Shown piece after piece: positions 1 through 46,835 of a DNA stretch of 64,000 bases. The position numbers and the translations under genes were made by a program. Positions within the stretch are counted from its first letter, which is position 1; each line of letters starts with the position of its first letter. The DNA is from Monarcha castaneiventris obscurior (lineage: Eukaryota > Chordata > Aves > Passeriformes > Monarchidae), in NCBI GenBank assembly GCA_026261815.1, contig JAMPIT010000682.1, positions 1,064,001 through 1,128,000 on the forward strand, given 5' to 3'. The notes beneath the pieces were generated by a model. That model was given only the letters and a program-made list of their open reading frames with translations. It was not told where the DNA came from and did no database searches.

Positions 1-7775
<7,775 letters not shown>

Positions 7776-7988
7776 CTCCAGGTGTTGGGCATGTGGCAGG
7801 GACACTTTTTGTCACACTTGAGGCCATAAATTCCCTCGGGGCAGAGCCTGGTTTCACAGTGCTGCCCGGTGTACCCTGGCTCACAGAGACAGGCACCACT
7901 GATGTGGTAGCACTTCCCACCATTCACACATTTGCAGGTCTCTGCACAACGCAGCCCGTAGCTCCCCACTGGGCACTCATCCTGGCAC
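7776..7988 (-). CDS. MEGF10: MEGF10 exon, EGF repeats (about 1.5)
   Basis: The exon is 213 nt, with acceptor CCTGACAG and a slightly weak donor AG|GTAGGC. It encodes residues 306-376. It starts with the third base of a split arginine codon, then [32 protein letters not shown], the link [12 protein letters not shown] and [13 protein letters not shown]. The last repeat is completed by the exon at 2535, through a serine codon split AG|C. Confidence 0.95.
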
Positions 7989-34345
<26,357 letters not shown>

Positions 34346-34477
34346 CTTTCCCAGTGGCTACACACATTGGGATCTTCCAGATTCAAAGACAAAGCTGAAC
34401 TCATCCAATGGTACAGGAGTATGACAGGGAAGCCAAAAAGGGAGTTGAAATGAAGAACCATCTTTCCAAAGAGATGA
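34346..34477 (-). CDS. MEGF10: MEGF10 first coding exon: start codon, signal peptide, EMI start
   Basis: The exon runs from a strong acceptor (ten T, then CTTACAG) at 34478-34495 to a GTAAT donor at 34345. The ATG is at 34461-34459 in a good context (A at -3, G at +4), leaving 16 nt of 5' UTR at 34477-34462. It encodes residues 1-38 plus two bases of codon 39. The peptide starts [20 protein letters not shown], a hydrophobic signal peptide for secretion to the cell surface, and continues [13 protein letters not shown], the usual entry into the EMI domain of this family. No in-frame stop lies in the 16 nt upstream of the ATG, so the start rests on context, the signal peptide and family likeness. 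Confidence 0.93.
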
Positions 34478-37400
34478 CTGTAAGAAAAAAAAAATATAAT
34501 ACGTTAATAATATCATGGTGAATATAAAGTAGCTAATAATGCTGACCCATCTGTAATTAATCTAAAGCAAGGGGTACTTCAAGGAACACACGCTGCTTGC
34601 ACGGCAGCAGCAGCATCATGCCCATTTTGGAAGAAGAACCCAAATGGAGCAGCTCCACATGAGGTCAGCTGGTCAGAGGTCCCAGTGTCCTGCCCAGCTG
34701 CAGCCACCCAGGCTGGTTTGTGCTCAGCCAGGCTCTGCCCACTCCGACTGCAGAGCTGCAGCTTGGAATAAAGGCTGGCACTCGCTCAAGACCACAAGAG
34801 TGGAGAGGCTCAGCTGTGACACAGCACCAGGAGCCCTGCACGTCCCTCGCTCGCTCACAGGAAGGGTTTGTGCCTCTCCAAGTTCTCCCCGTGGCCAACA
34901 GAGCCTCACACGTCACCCTGCACTGTTACTGCTCTTCAAACCTGAATCCCCAAAATTTAGTTCCCCCTCCTCTGCCGGCTGTACAATTTCCGAACAGAAT
35001 AAACACTCATTAAAAAAGCTGTTGTAGTAACATGGAAGTCTAAAAAGATTATCCTAATGCTTTTACTAAGCAAATTATTTTAATTTGCATGCTGAAACAC
35101 TCTTAATCCAACTGTCCACAAACGCCAGAATGAATGCTATTAATACGTAATTTAGTTATAATGACTTAAGCTACATTTCTGTTTCAATGAACATTTGATT
35201 TTATTTCCTCACTTACGCCCAAATTCTATTATGTGGCTGCATAATGGAGATTGAGATAATAAAAAAATGAGATTCTTGAGTCTAATCTGTAGTATAATGA
35301 GCAAATGATTTCTAATGAATATGTTTAATTTAATACAATTGTTTTTAACAAAGTAAATTAATCCAGAAACAGAAATATCTTACTTTAAATATCAGGGAAC
35401 AGAATGAAGGAAACTACCCCAATAACTTTATTTTATCAGTAAAAAGTCCACAGAGCCATGGAAAAAAAAAAAAAAAAAAAAGATACTAAATAGTTTTATT
35501 TTACCCTGACTTCATAAGTCAACACAAAAAAGCTCCCAGTGAGAAGCTTTCATATTTAAGGTATCTGAGGATACAGAGGTGATCCCATTTTGCTAAATTG
35601 TTCTTGAAAAATCAGGCTGCTGAAAGATATTTCATGGTTTGTAACGATTTCTCTGCATGCAGCAAAGTAGTCAATGTGAAGTTATTTAAAGAGCAGCTGT
35701 ATTTTCAGCTATTAATTCCAGTGAAGTGGTGATTTCATTGAAAATAGTCACTCTGATTAAGCACACTGTAAATGGTATTCCCTTTTTTTTTTCCTTTTAT
35801 TCTCAACTTCAGCAACTTTCCTTTTGCAGGATACCTTTAACAAAATTTAAAATTAAAAAAAAAAAAAAAAAAAAGCATGAACCCCCCAGAGTAAAACTTG
35901 ATTGCATTCCAGATCTTTTGCTTAATTATTAAGGAAAATCAAAACAGAAAATCAGTACAGCTGATTAGCATTGCTAAAGTGTTGATATTAGCAATAAAAG
36001 ATGTAGATGACTCATTTAACTCTTGCTGCCTACGGTTTTCACTGAGGAAAACTGTTCAGAGATTCACTTTTCATACCATGTATTGCTCAAATTATCTCAC
36101 CCAATAACACAAGGGTATTTTCAATATCTACACATACACAGAACCTGTAGTTTAAGTACTGAAAACGCTCATTTGGGGGAATGCCTTCCCTGTGCAAATC
36201 AGTGATTAGTAGATACATGAGAAAGAAAAAAACCCAGCAAATTTAAGCTAATCCTTGGTGTTTTACCACCACGACTTTCTTCCACAACAGAACACCAAAA
36301 TCATATTGCCTGTTAGCTTTTCCTACAGCATTTGAGGCAAAATCTCTTGCTGACAAACCTGTATCATTAGTCCTATTTTGGGCAGGAACTTTAAGGCAGG
36401 TCCAGTGTCTGTTCAGCTCAGACTTCTCTGTTTCCCTCAACTTTAATTCATGATTTAAAAATGTCAACAGGAAAGCAGTGCAGCGTCATGAAACAACTGT
36501 AGAGTACTTCCCCAAGTCTCTGTAAACTAATTAAGGAAATTTAACTCATTACATACTTATTACATCAAAATCAGATAATCAATACTAGTCATATAAAAAA
36601 ATTAACCTGATCATCCCAAGGCTTATTATAATTACTAACAAGCTCATTTTAAAATGGTGCAACAGGTGTACAGAATATAATCCCATAAATTACAGGTACT
36701 CCCCTAAAATACATTTCAATGTGAGGAGCTACATGAACTGCATTTGTCTCACAAGCAAGCAGATTTTGAAAAGTCCTCTATGTGCACTATTTAAACACAG
36801 AGACTTAACCATTAATACCCAATATCTGAGATTTTTAGGCACTTTCTCTGCCACTACCAACTGTGTTGACAGTTTTGGTTTGGGTTTTTTTTTCACATGT
36901 AGAGTTCAGGATCAAAACCAGAGATACAACAGATAACTAAAAAAGGCAAAAAAAAAGCTTCTTCTCTATGAGGTGAAAATTAAGACATGTTTACAAATTA
37001 ATCTCTCCACCCACCCAGACCACAGCCACAGGCAAAACTGAGGGCACACAGCTCTGCCTCAGATTTGTGGTAATAAAAGCTAAATAAATACAGGTGGAAC
37101 TGGGGCAGGGCAGGGGAAGGGTACAATGGACACAGCAAAAGAAGTGAAGGTTGCTCAAGGCTGCAAACAAATATTTTTTGGTCAGCAAAACCAAGTGCTG
37201 CCAGAGAATTAACCAGGATTAGAACTGCATGAGCAACAGAGAATAGTACGACACAGTTGCTAGCATGACATAATGGACCCAAGACCAAGGGAAATGCTGA
37301 TGCAGCTTTCCCATTACTGTTGCAAAAGCATTTTTACCACCGAAACATGAAAAATGCAGCAGGAACGGGCCATTTAGTTGGAAGACAAACTTCAGAGTAC

Positions 37401-40400
37401 TGAGAGCCTTTTGCACTCTGTCGTAGTATCTCAAAGGTTTTACAGCACTCGGTCCTGCCTTGCTGCAGTGATAGGGCACAGGGACATCAAACTGTTCTCT
37501 GAGCTGCAAACCCAAGGGCTGTTCTTAATTGCACTGACAGGGCATCAACCTACATGAACAGCAAATGCTATTTCACAAAATCTTCTCTCCGTCCATCATA
37601 GTTTTCTTTAAATTTCAGGCTGAATTGTAAACCAGCCATCAGTGCAGAGCCCCTTGCAGGTGTCACTGCCTTCAGCACCCCACACAGACTTGGGGACTGC
37701 TACCTACAACTGGGAATTACAGCTCCACATGAGATAAAAGAGTTTTTCTAAACATTTTTTTTGCTGAGGAATTGTTTGGTCTTTCACTTCTTATGGAGTC
37801 TTTTTCATAACACTCTTCACTCCTGAGGCTCAGCTCCTCTACCAGGGACACAATTGGCTTATAAAAACATCTCACTCACGACTGATGTCAGGGAGAGCAA
37901 AATTTGAATCTGACCTAATCTTGTCAATGATGATTAATCCCATGTTAGCTTCCGTGAAAAAAAAAAAAAAACCCACAACTGATTGCTTTTATCGATTACA
38001 TTAGGGAATTAGTGGATGAAGAGCAGAAGGCGTTTTCCCTTTGGAAATCAGTAAATCAGTTTGACACTTTGTCACATGCAATCTCACTCATAAAGCAAAC
38101 ACAAAATAACCTGAATTAGGAGCATTATCACACAGACCCTAGGCTGGCTGAAGATGTACAGTCACAGCGAATGGAAACTGACTGGTCTTTTCTCACATCC
38201 TCAAAATATGTCACTCCAAAGGCAGCATTGATTGTCACTGTCAAGGGGAGCTCAGGACAGACCAAGCTGGCAAGGCTGAGACTCTGCCTGACCGAAAATG
38301 TGTGGGATGTGGACAGCCCACCAAATGAGAGTTTGCTAAAGGATAACCCAATAGTGCCCTAATCTGAAGGATCCTTTCCCACCCTCCACGATCAGAGATT
38401 ATAAGGGCCCTTCTTGATGCAGCTTAATCAGATCTGACCCTCTTCACTTGTGCTGCTTTATTTTCAAACCTCACTCTGAAACAGACTGACACATCTGGAG
38501 AGCCCAAAGGTGTTGAGGATGGGCTAAGCATGTGATGTGGGAAAAACAACTCATTTAGACTGATGTCTGAAGAATAACCAAATCAAAGGCTGAGTGTGCT
38601 GGAACAAGTCTCCCTGATGGAGACAGATATGCTGCTACTTTTTTATATTACTAAGAAAAATAAATCAGTAATCAATGGCCATTTTTCTTCGGTTAATAGA
38701 TTAGATCATTCTTATTTTTCAGTCTCTCTTTAATTATCAGAGGCTTCTAAGAAAATGAGGTTTATGTAATCCCAGTGTTTGTCTGTGTGTTCTGGCCTCA
38801 TGCCCAATAACTTGTAAATTTATTGGTCACTTAAACTGGAAGCAAGAGAGTAGAAGAAGTCTTGAATTGTCAAGTTCCAGAGAATCCAGTGATAATGCAC
38901 AAATCTGAAGGAGACCAGGCTTTATTTGCCCATATGTGATGGAAATATCAGTTTTGTAAACTACAGTATTACAGTACTTTAAATAATGCTATCATTTCAC
39001 ATGCATCTCTCTACCATTCTCCCTAAACAGAAATGCAATAACACGTCATCAAATATTAAATGACAGCACCCTTCAAACTGCATCAAACCTGTAAACTCTA
39101 GTAAATTTTGGATTTAACTATATTTTTGCATCTTCTTCTACTGAAACACAAAAATTTGCTGGTGAAAACCCAGAGAGGGTGGGAGCTGTCACACTGCACA
39201 TTGTTTTGTAAGCATCAAAAGACTTCTTGGATTGTAATTACAAGCACAGATCGAATTAAGGTAGCTGCAAATATGGGAGGAAACAGAAAACTTTACCGAA
39301 CACCTGGATTTGCACTAGTAATGCCACAGGATTCCAGATGGAATGGATGGCTGGATAGCATGGATCATGCTGCAGCAGACCCGAAAGCAAGGAAATAATG
39401 CAACGAGGTCCTCAAGGACTCTCTCCTTCCCTGCAGAACTCAGCAGTGTCTTTTACAAGACCTGTTCTTACTGCAAAAGATCACATGAGAGTTTCCTCTA
39501 GGAACTGTGCTCTTGGGAAGCAAGATTCTCTTTGGGCTGCTGACTTCACTCATTGCCACCCAGAGAGATTTTCTGTAGCTGGTAAGCTGGCAGGGACCAT
39601 ACATCCACTCATCAGTCCTCTTCTCCCTCAAATTAGCATTAAAAGAGCAGGAAAAGACAGTTCAGTGGAAGTCAAGTCTGCACAAGGCAAGGAGGCATGG
39701 TAAAGACAAATGCCAGCATGCCAGATACTTTGCAGATGGACTCATTACTATTCCTCAGAGGAAGGCTGCCAAACATCACAAACATGGGGTCACTTCACTG
39801 TAGCTGTCATTGTCTGATAAATTAGGGCCATTTCACTTGAAAATATTTCCTTTTTCTCAGGCAGATAGGAAGTATAGGTGTTGAACCATTAAGGTTACCC
39901 AAAGAACATGGTATTTTATGTTTAAAGATTATTTCCAGGGGGAGCCAGCAGGATGAGCTGTTAACAAAAATCCTTTTGCTCAATATGCTGCTTTTTTTTT
40001 TTTTTTTTCCCCACCTGGATGAAAAGTTACCAAATAAAAGACAGTTAAAGCTGTGTAAAATCCAAACCAAAGTTATCCGAAAAGCACACTTGGAGAAGAT
40101 GAAATAGCACCCCAAACATAAATCCTGATATGGTTGTGGTGCACAAGACATTTCAGGTGAAACACAAAAAGCTGTGTCAGGTCCATACACAGATGGCACC
40201 TCTCAGCCCTAGGCATCTTTCCCAGGGTGGATGTTGGGAGTTAACAGTTAGTTCTCAGCAGAAAACACTAATAGCATATCGTTTAATAGAGTCTATACAG
40301 TATAGGCTTGTGACAAAAAATCATATCCACCTAGACTGACCTTATTCCCCCTCCTCCCCCTTTCTTTTCCTAATTAATGTATTTTAAAATATTTTTTCAA

Positions 40401-43267
40401 ATAATGTATTCCTTACTGAAACATCTCCTTATATTAATCCTGGGTCTGTTTTAATAGTACAGGTGAAGACTATAAGATTAAGTAAAAATGGCTGAATGCA
40501 TGTGTTTAAGGATAATTATTTCTGAAATTAGGCATTACTAGCATGTATGAAAGCTTTATTATAAAGTTACATGATCAAGGTATCTGTATCAAATTTTTGT
40601 CATAGTCCGTCAGCCATATAGCACATAGATTTCTGAGACTTAATTTTTTTTTTTTTCCTAATGGGATTCATAAAAAAGGACATTGCACTCGTGGATGTAA
40701 CTGTGAAAACTTTGTGGTTGCTGACAAGTTGCCTGGGACAATCCTGTGGTTGCCTAAATACACCAATGCCCTGGTTCCACCGCTGTGGAAATTATCATTC
40801 ATGGTTTTACCCTCTCTTGGCCAAAGTTTCTGTGACCCCTCTTTTCCTATTACCAGCCTTCCAAACACCGTGTCACTTCCAGTTTATTGCCAGGATATAA
40901 AAGAGTACAATCAAAGGACTCAGATAATTACTTTAGCTCCCAATGCAATTTAGGATCAATTTCCAATGTGCCCACCTTCCCTTAAAAGTCTTCTGCTTTT
41001 CAGCCCTCTTCAAAGACAGGCTCTGTTTCCTTCCCTCCCCCATCACATGCATGTTCTCTTTTTCCACATACATTTTCATCATGCATTAGATTCTTCCCTT
41101 TCCTAGACACAGCCTCTGTTATCACTGGCAAAATTCTTCAGTCTGCAGCTCCCTGCACTTGTCACAGCTTTTCACTGGACCCTTTCATTACAAAATCAGA
41201 CATATGAACTCCTGCATTTGTTTATAACTTCTAGTTGCTCACAAGATGCTGTAATTTGTGAAAAAGTTTGCTGCCAACTCTGCTTCAGTACCTTTGTCCT
41301 TGTAAACCACCCAGTGAAATGACATTTTGCATATAACACCCAACAGAAAATAACGTTATCTTTCCAGTTAACTCCTGTTTTCGTGATTTATACCAAGCAT
41401 TACACTTCTGTAAATCTTTATCACAGCTTACAAATGTCACTTTTCAAATGATCTGCTTAAAAAAACCAAAATTAATTAATTGTGATGCCATTTCCCCTTA
41501 ACAGCTTCTGAAACATTTCATTGCATTACTGATCAGTTTTGCCACCTCCAGCAACCAAAGCATCCATGATTCACTGTACAAAGCTTCACACGCCACCACC
41601 ACTCCACAAAGAAAATCCAAAACATTCTAGCAGACGAATGGGGAACGCAAAAGTGTTTCCTTTGGCAGTTCATTCACTCATTTCTGTCTTTTATTTTGTT
41701 TATTTGCAGAGGTTGGAATGGATGTGGTACTCCTGCACACAAAGGGGAAAAAGGAAGAATGTAATGCAAAACCAAAAGTCACTGGTTAATTCTAGTTTTT
41801 TTAACCAACCCACTATTAAAAGGATAAATCCTATCTCTGTTTAAGTCTTGAAGAACTTCTGCCTTGAAGAACTTCACAGGGATTAAAACATTACCTCAAG
41901 AGGTCTATAGAGTGAGCAATATGCAAAACTGTGTTTTTCACAGTAAACTGGCTTAACACATTGCATCTTTTATAAACATTAATACAAATTTAAAACCATG
42001 TTTGCAGTTGTGGAATTCTACTGCTTAGCCTCCCTATCTGCCAGCAGAGAAAAAAAAAAAATACTGGGGAGAAATTCAACTTGCCAGATGCCAGTGGTGT
42101 CTGCAAGTTTTTTGCACACTAAGGATATATGAACATGCAGGTAGATATACACAGGCACAAACTGGTTCAATACACTCCCAGAATATCAGCTGAAGCTGTA
42201 GGACAAGGTGCTGTGCTTTAGTGAATAAATAAAACCTCCAAGAAATAAAACTGCTACCAACACTTGCAGCACACAGTAAAAAATCAAATTCTTTCTAAGA
42301 ATGACCAAGTAAACAACTTTGTGTTTTATCCCTTTTACACTAACAGGGTAATTTCATATCAAAGCTTGTTGTTCTGATTTATATCAGTATGAGTTTTCTC
42401 TTACTATAAATTTTAAGACACCTCAAATCATTAAATTCTTAAATTGATTTCCTCTAATGATAAATCAGAGGCTTTTTTAAAAAGAGTGCCCAACATAGCA
42501 GTAAAAGAAACTAATGATGGCAAATGCTTTAGAAGCTCTAACAATCAAAAGACAACTTTTTTTGGTTGCAATTAATACTGTTTTTCAAAAAAATTTCTCT
42601 AATGTATTAATTTTCCTGGGTTACAGGTTATCTGAATCCTTTTTAAACATTCACTGCTAATTTCACCCGAGGGCAGTGTAATTTGAACCCAAAAGAATCA
42701 AGACCACGTTTTTATTAACTTGAGCACAAGGTCCTAAATCCCACAAAATATTATCCTTCAGGACACATGTTGACTTCTTCATGCCTGTACCTCTTTGCAG
42801 TGTGAAAAAGGACAGCAGCAGCACAAGCACGTATTTGTCATACAAAAATGGTCTGTTCGTATCATTGTCTGACAAAGCACCTTTAGTAACAAGGCACCCT
42901 ATTCAGAGATCTAATTTTTGCAGACATTTTTATGCCAAATTAAAAAAAAAAAAAAAAATATCTCTGTGATGGTGGGTTTAATGAGGTACTCTGTTATTCT
43001 CTGTAATAAAAATTAAACGAGAGAGACAGAATTCTTCAGCTTAATTGCCACATCTGTTATTAGGCACTTTACTTTGATTGACTGGAGTGTATGTGTCATA
43101 GTCTGTGCCAGAAAACAGGCAAACTTTGTAAAGGAGACTTATAACTTATAGCCTAACTGGCACTAGCAGCATCTCTGTTACAGAATTTGCTGCCTCTCAG
43201 TTAAAACTACAGGAACGTTGGCCTTGGTTCAGTCATTCATTAAAAATTAAAGTAACTATTGCAAATT

Positions 43268-43268
<1 letters not shown>

Positions 43269-43305
<37 letters not shown>
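43269..43305. repeat. (T)37 homopolymer
   Basis: Thirty-seven consecutive T residues followed by GGGG. It may be the poly(A) tail of an old antisense retroposed copy or a simple mutational run. No retrogene is recognisable on the expected side. Confidence 0.9.
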
Positions 43306-43306
<1 letters not shown>

Positions 43307-46300
43307 GGGTAAAGATAAATTAAAAGCAGTCCCTGTTTTCAGAAGGAAGAACACTGGTTATCTGAACGTGTGAATGTGTCATGGTCATTAATGGATGAGA
43401 GAGACATAAGCAACCCAGAGTTTGGAAATTGCCACCATGTGAAATTTCACATTCAGAGGCGCTTTATTTTGCCAGCAGATGAGCAAAGGGCTGAGGGGAC
43501 AGTGACAAACAGCACAGCATTTGCAAAGGGACTGGACAATCACAGTGAGGGAGTTCCTGGAAAGAGCAAAAACAGAATGGACACTCTCCCCTGATCTGCA
43601 TGGAAACCAGGGATGAAACCTGAACTCACCAAACTGCTTTTTAGCTCTGAAATCCAGAGATCATGACACCTGGTGAAAACCCCAGGTATCTTGAGCTGGC
43701 CAATAACTGGTTTTCTGACCAGTTGATCTTCTTTTGGCTCTAGAACCCAAACTCTGGGCATCTACCATCCTGACAAACCAAAACAACACCTTCTCTCTCA
43801 ACTAACTTCTTTTTTCCAATTTCACAGAGGCTTTCTACCAAGAGCACAGAAATGTATGTTGCTATTGTCAGCCTGAAGACAGACAGGCCAGCTGCAGTAT
43901 TGCTGAAAACTACTTTCCATCCACTTCATCCAGTAAGGAGTAAGGGATTATTTGACCTTCCTTACCAATTTTCTCTGCTGCTCCAGAGCGTGCAAAGAAA
44001 GGTAAGAGCACGTGTGGAAGAGCAACAAAACCTGCACCAATATCCATTGCATCCACTCCTGAAAGGCAGAAGGATGCTTTTGTGCTGGAAGCTGAAGCAG
44101 AGCTGTCCACCAGGGGCTGGGCAAGCGATGGGCACTTGGCTTGACCCAACCTGTCAGCTGCCCGCTGAACTAATCCGTGTATAAATCTTTCTTCTCTCTG
44201 GAGGGCAGACTGGGACACTGTAATTCTCCCCCTCCAGGAGAGCAAGTGACTGTTTTTTTGGAAGGAGTCTGCCCTAATGGGTGAGATGAGCCAGGGCAGA
44301 TGCTCTTTGTCGCTGTTTGAAGGTTTTTGTTGGGCTCTCAGGAGTTCAAGGCTGCTCCATGCTACAAGGGGGTCCAGAAAGTTTCCACACGGCTGTCTAC
44401 TCTGAGGTCTCTTTCCTTTTTTTGCAAGTATCAGAGAGCTGTGAGACTTAATTTGCAAATATCTGCACATATTTGCAAATGTTTTCCCTCAAGCTAGTGA
44501 ATATAGCAAAAGATAGAGCTCACCTAAGCGTATTTATTTTAGGTACACATTATACAGTAATCTCACATAACAGTATTTTAATTGACATAACTCCCCACAA
44601 GATCTACAACACTTCTTCTAATGCTACAAGGGTTTTTGTTCTTGAAGCTACTCTTAATAACCAAACTGCACATGGAAAGTATTCAGCTCCTGTCTAAATG
44701 TTTCATTTTGTTTCACAAAACAAGTCAACAGCAGAGCTGAAAATAGAATTTAGGTCTGCTAGACTCCATTTTCAACCAACTCAGGACCCATGCCTCCAGT
44801 CTGATATGCTGCCACATGAGCATAGTGCTTATGGTACTAACTGGGTGTAGCAAATCATGAAATACAGACTTCTGGGTCTTAAACATTTACAAAGGAATCA
44901 CCACACCCAGTGTCACCACTGAGAGAATTTTTTTTACAGATTCGGGTCACCTCTGAAGAGGCCAATAATGCCCTCTCGTCAGTCTGCTTTTTCGTTTGTT
45001 TTTTCCCCACTAGTGTTCTTGTTGGAAACAGCAATGAAGAAAAAGACACACATATGCCTAAGAGAAAACATCAGTGTACTAAAGCTTTGCTATTTCCCTG
45101 GAGATAGACCATCCAACAGAAAGCAGGGTAATTTTCAAAAGTGAATTGAGGGACCCCCACAGGAGAAGAAGACAGCGTTTTAAGTGTGTATCTAGAAGGC
45201 AGGCTCCAGAAATGTTACTCAGTGGCACTAGACATTTTTGGAGCGACTGCAATGGATTCTACTTAACTCCAAAAACCCCCCTGTGCAGATCAAGAGGCAA
45301 CAGCAACCTCAGGCTTTCATCATAACTTCTCTCATTGCTAGATGAGAAAGGGCATTTCCTCCCTGCATCCCAGCACTACTTCAGCCAACCAACCAACCAA
45401 AAATCTCCTCTCTGAAGTTGATCCACTGTCAGAATACGCACAGAAATGTTGGCAATCTCCAAAACCACCAAAAAAAAAATTTCTCCTGCGTATTAGTGGT
45501 GCAGACCAGACCCCCAAGTCACTGCATCCTTTGAGGTTCACTTACCATGAATGCGTATCCTGGCTGTCATTATTCATACATAATGCAAATTGGCATGAAC
45601 TAGTGTTCAGCAAGAAAGAATGGAGCATATCTAAAAAGTGCATTAAAGTTGCAGAGGAACAATATTGTTCCAGAGATGAGATTAAGTCTCACAGCTCTCT
45701 GAACTGGGTTATGGAAATGGAAAAATCTACTGACAAGCAGTGGGGATACTTAAAACAAGGAAGCTTCTCTCTTGCTGTGTTTTTGTTTTACTCTTTCAAC
45801 AACTACTCACCCAATCTTCTTATTCAATAATTAAAAACGCAGTCTTTTGTGGGTTCAGAGTTCAAACCAGTTCCCTGGAAGTAGCGATTTTTTTCTTCAG
45901 GACCACCTTCTCTTTTAAAATGATGGAGGCCTGAGGCATACCTGCACAGCAGAATCTGCAATATGTAATGCCTTTAATCCAAACCAATCCTAAAGCACAA
46001 AGAGCACCGTATGCACTCCCAGCAGAGTCCATCGCAGTGCTGGCAATTCTACTTTCATCTAAAAGAAAGTTTAATTATCTATTAAAAGAGGCCAGTTGTT
46101 CTGGCTTTGGTGGAGGCAGCTTCAGTGTTATTTGGATGACACAGATATGTGTGTCTTCACAGATCCTAAAATGTGTGAACAATGGGTCTGGGATCATGAA
46201 CTTCACTTCGGTTACTCTGAAAGTTCAGTGACCTCACTTGAGTCACTCCTGGTTTACCCAAAGCAAGTAAGAAAACGGGACCCTCAGCCTCTGCACAGTT

Positions 46301-46639
46301 ACACCTTTTATTTTAAAATAAATCAAACTAGCTAAAATTAATTTATTAAAAAAAAAAGGCAAGGACATTCTTTGCAGTCTGATAAAATCTTCATGAACTC
46401 TACTGCTGAATTTAAAATACACATTTCAATCTCACCGGCAGGTACCCTTCAGAAACAGTTGTTATCTGCAGTATCAGTCTGGGGAGGGGGGAAAAAAAAA
46501 GAAGAAGAAGAATAAAAAAAAAAAAGATTAAAAGATCAAGTTACTCTTCACTTCCAAACAAGCCCGGCCACAGCTGTACATCAGCTTCCGAGCAACTGCT
46601 CTACAAACACACAACAGTGCTTCTGTCTTCCCACAGGGT

Positions 46640-46835
46640 TTGCTCGGGTCACCCGCATGTGGCGTGGATTAAAAAGGCAGGAAAGCTCCATTACGGAGCG
46701 AGCGGAGCCACGAGTTAAACGGGGGAGCCGGCGGTAAATATCCTGTCCAGTGCTCCGTCCCGAGGGTCTCCCCCAGATCCGGAGGAGCCCACACACACCG
46801 TGTGTGTGGCTGTGCCGGAAAAAAGGGCCCAAATC
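46640..46835. other. Small CpG-rich patch in MEGF10 intron 1
   Basis: An island of about 200 bp in otherwise AT-rich DNA, with CG-bearing segments such as ACGGAGCGAGCGGAGCCACG and GGGGGAGCCGGCGG. It is followed by a 9-bp inverted repeat (CCACACACA and TGTGTGTGG) around 46790-46810. It could be a conserved regulatory element or alternative promoter. No exon is demonstrable. Confidence 0.4.

Noticed and set aside
43910..44470. Minus-strand open frame of 186 codons
   Set aside because: No domain or retrogene parent recognised, no splice or promoter context, and it lies in the inferred first intron. Treated as chance.
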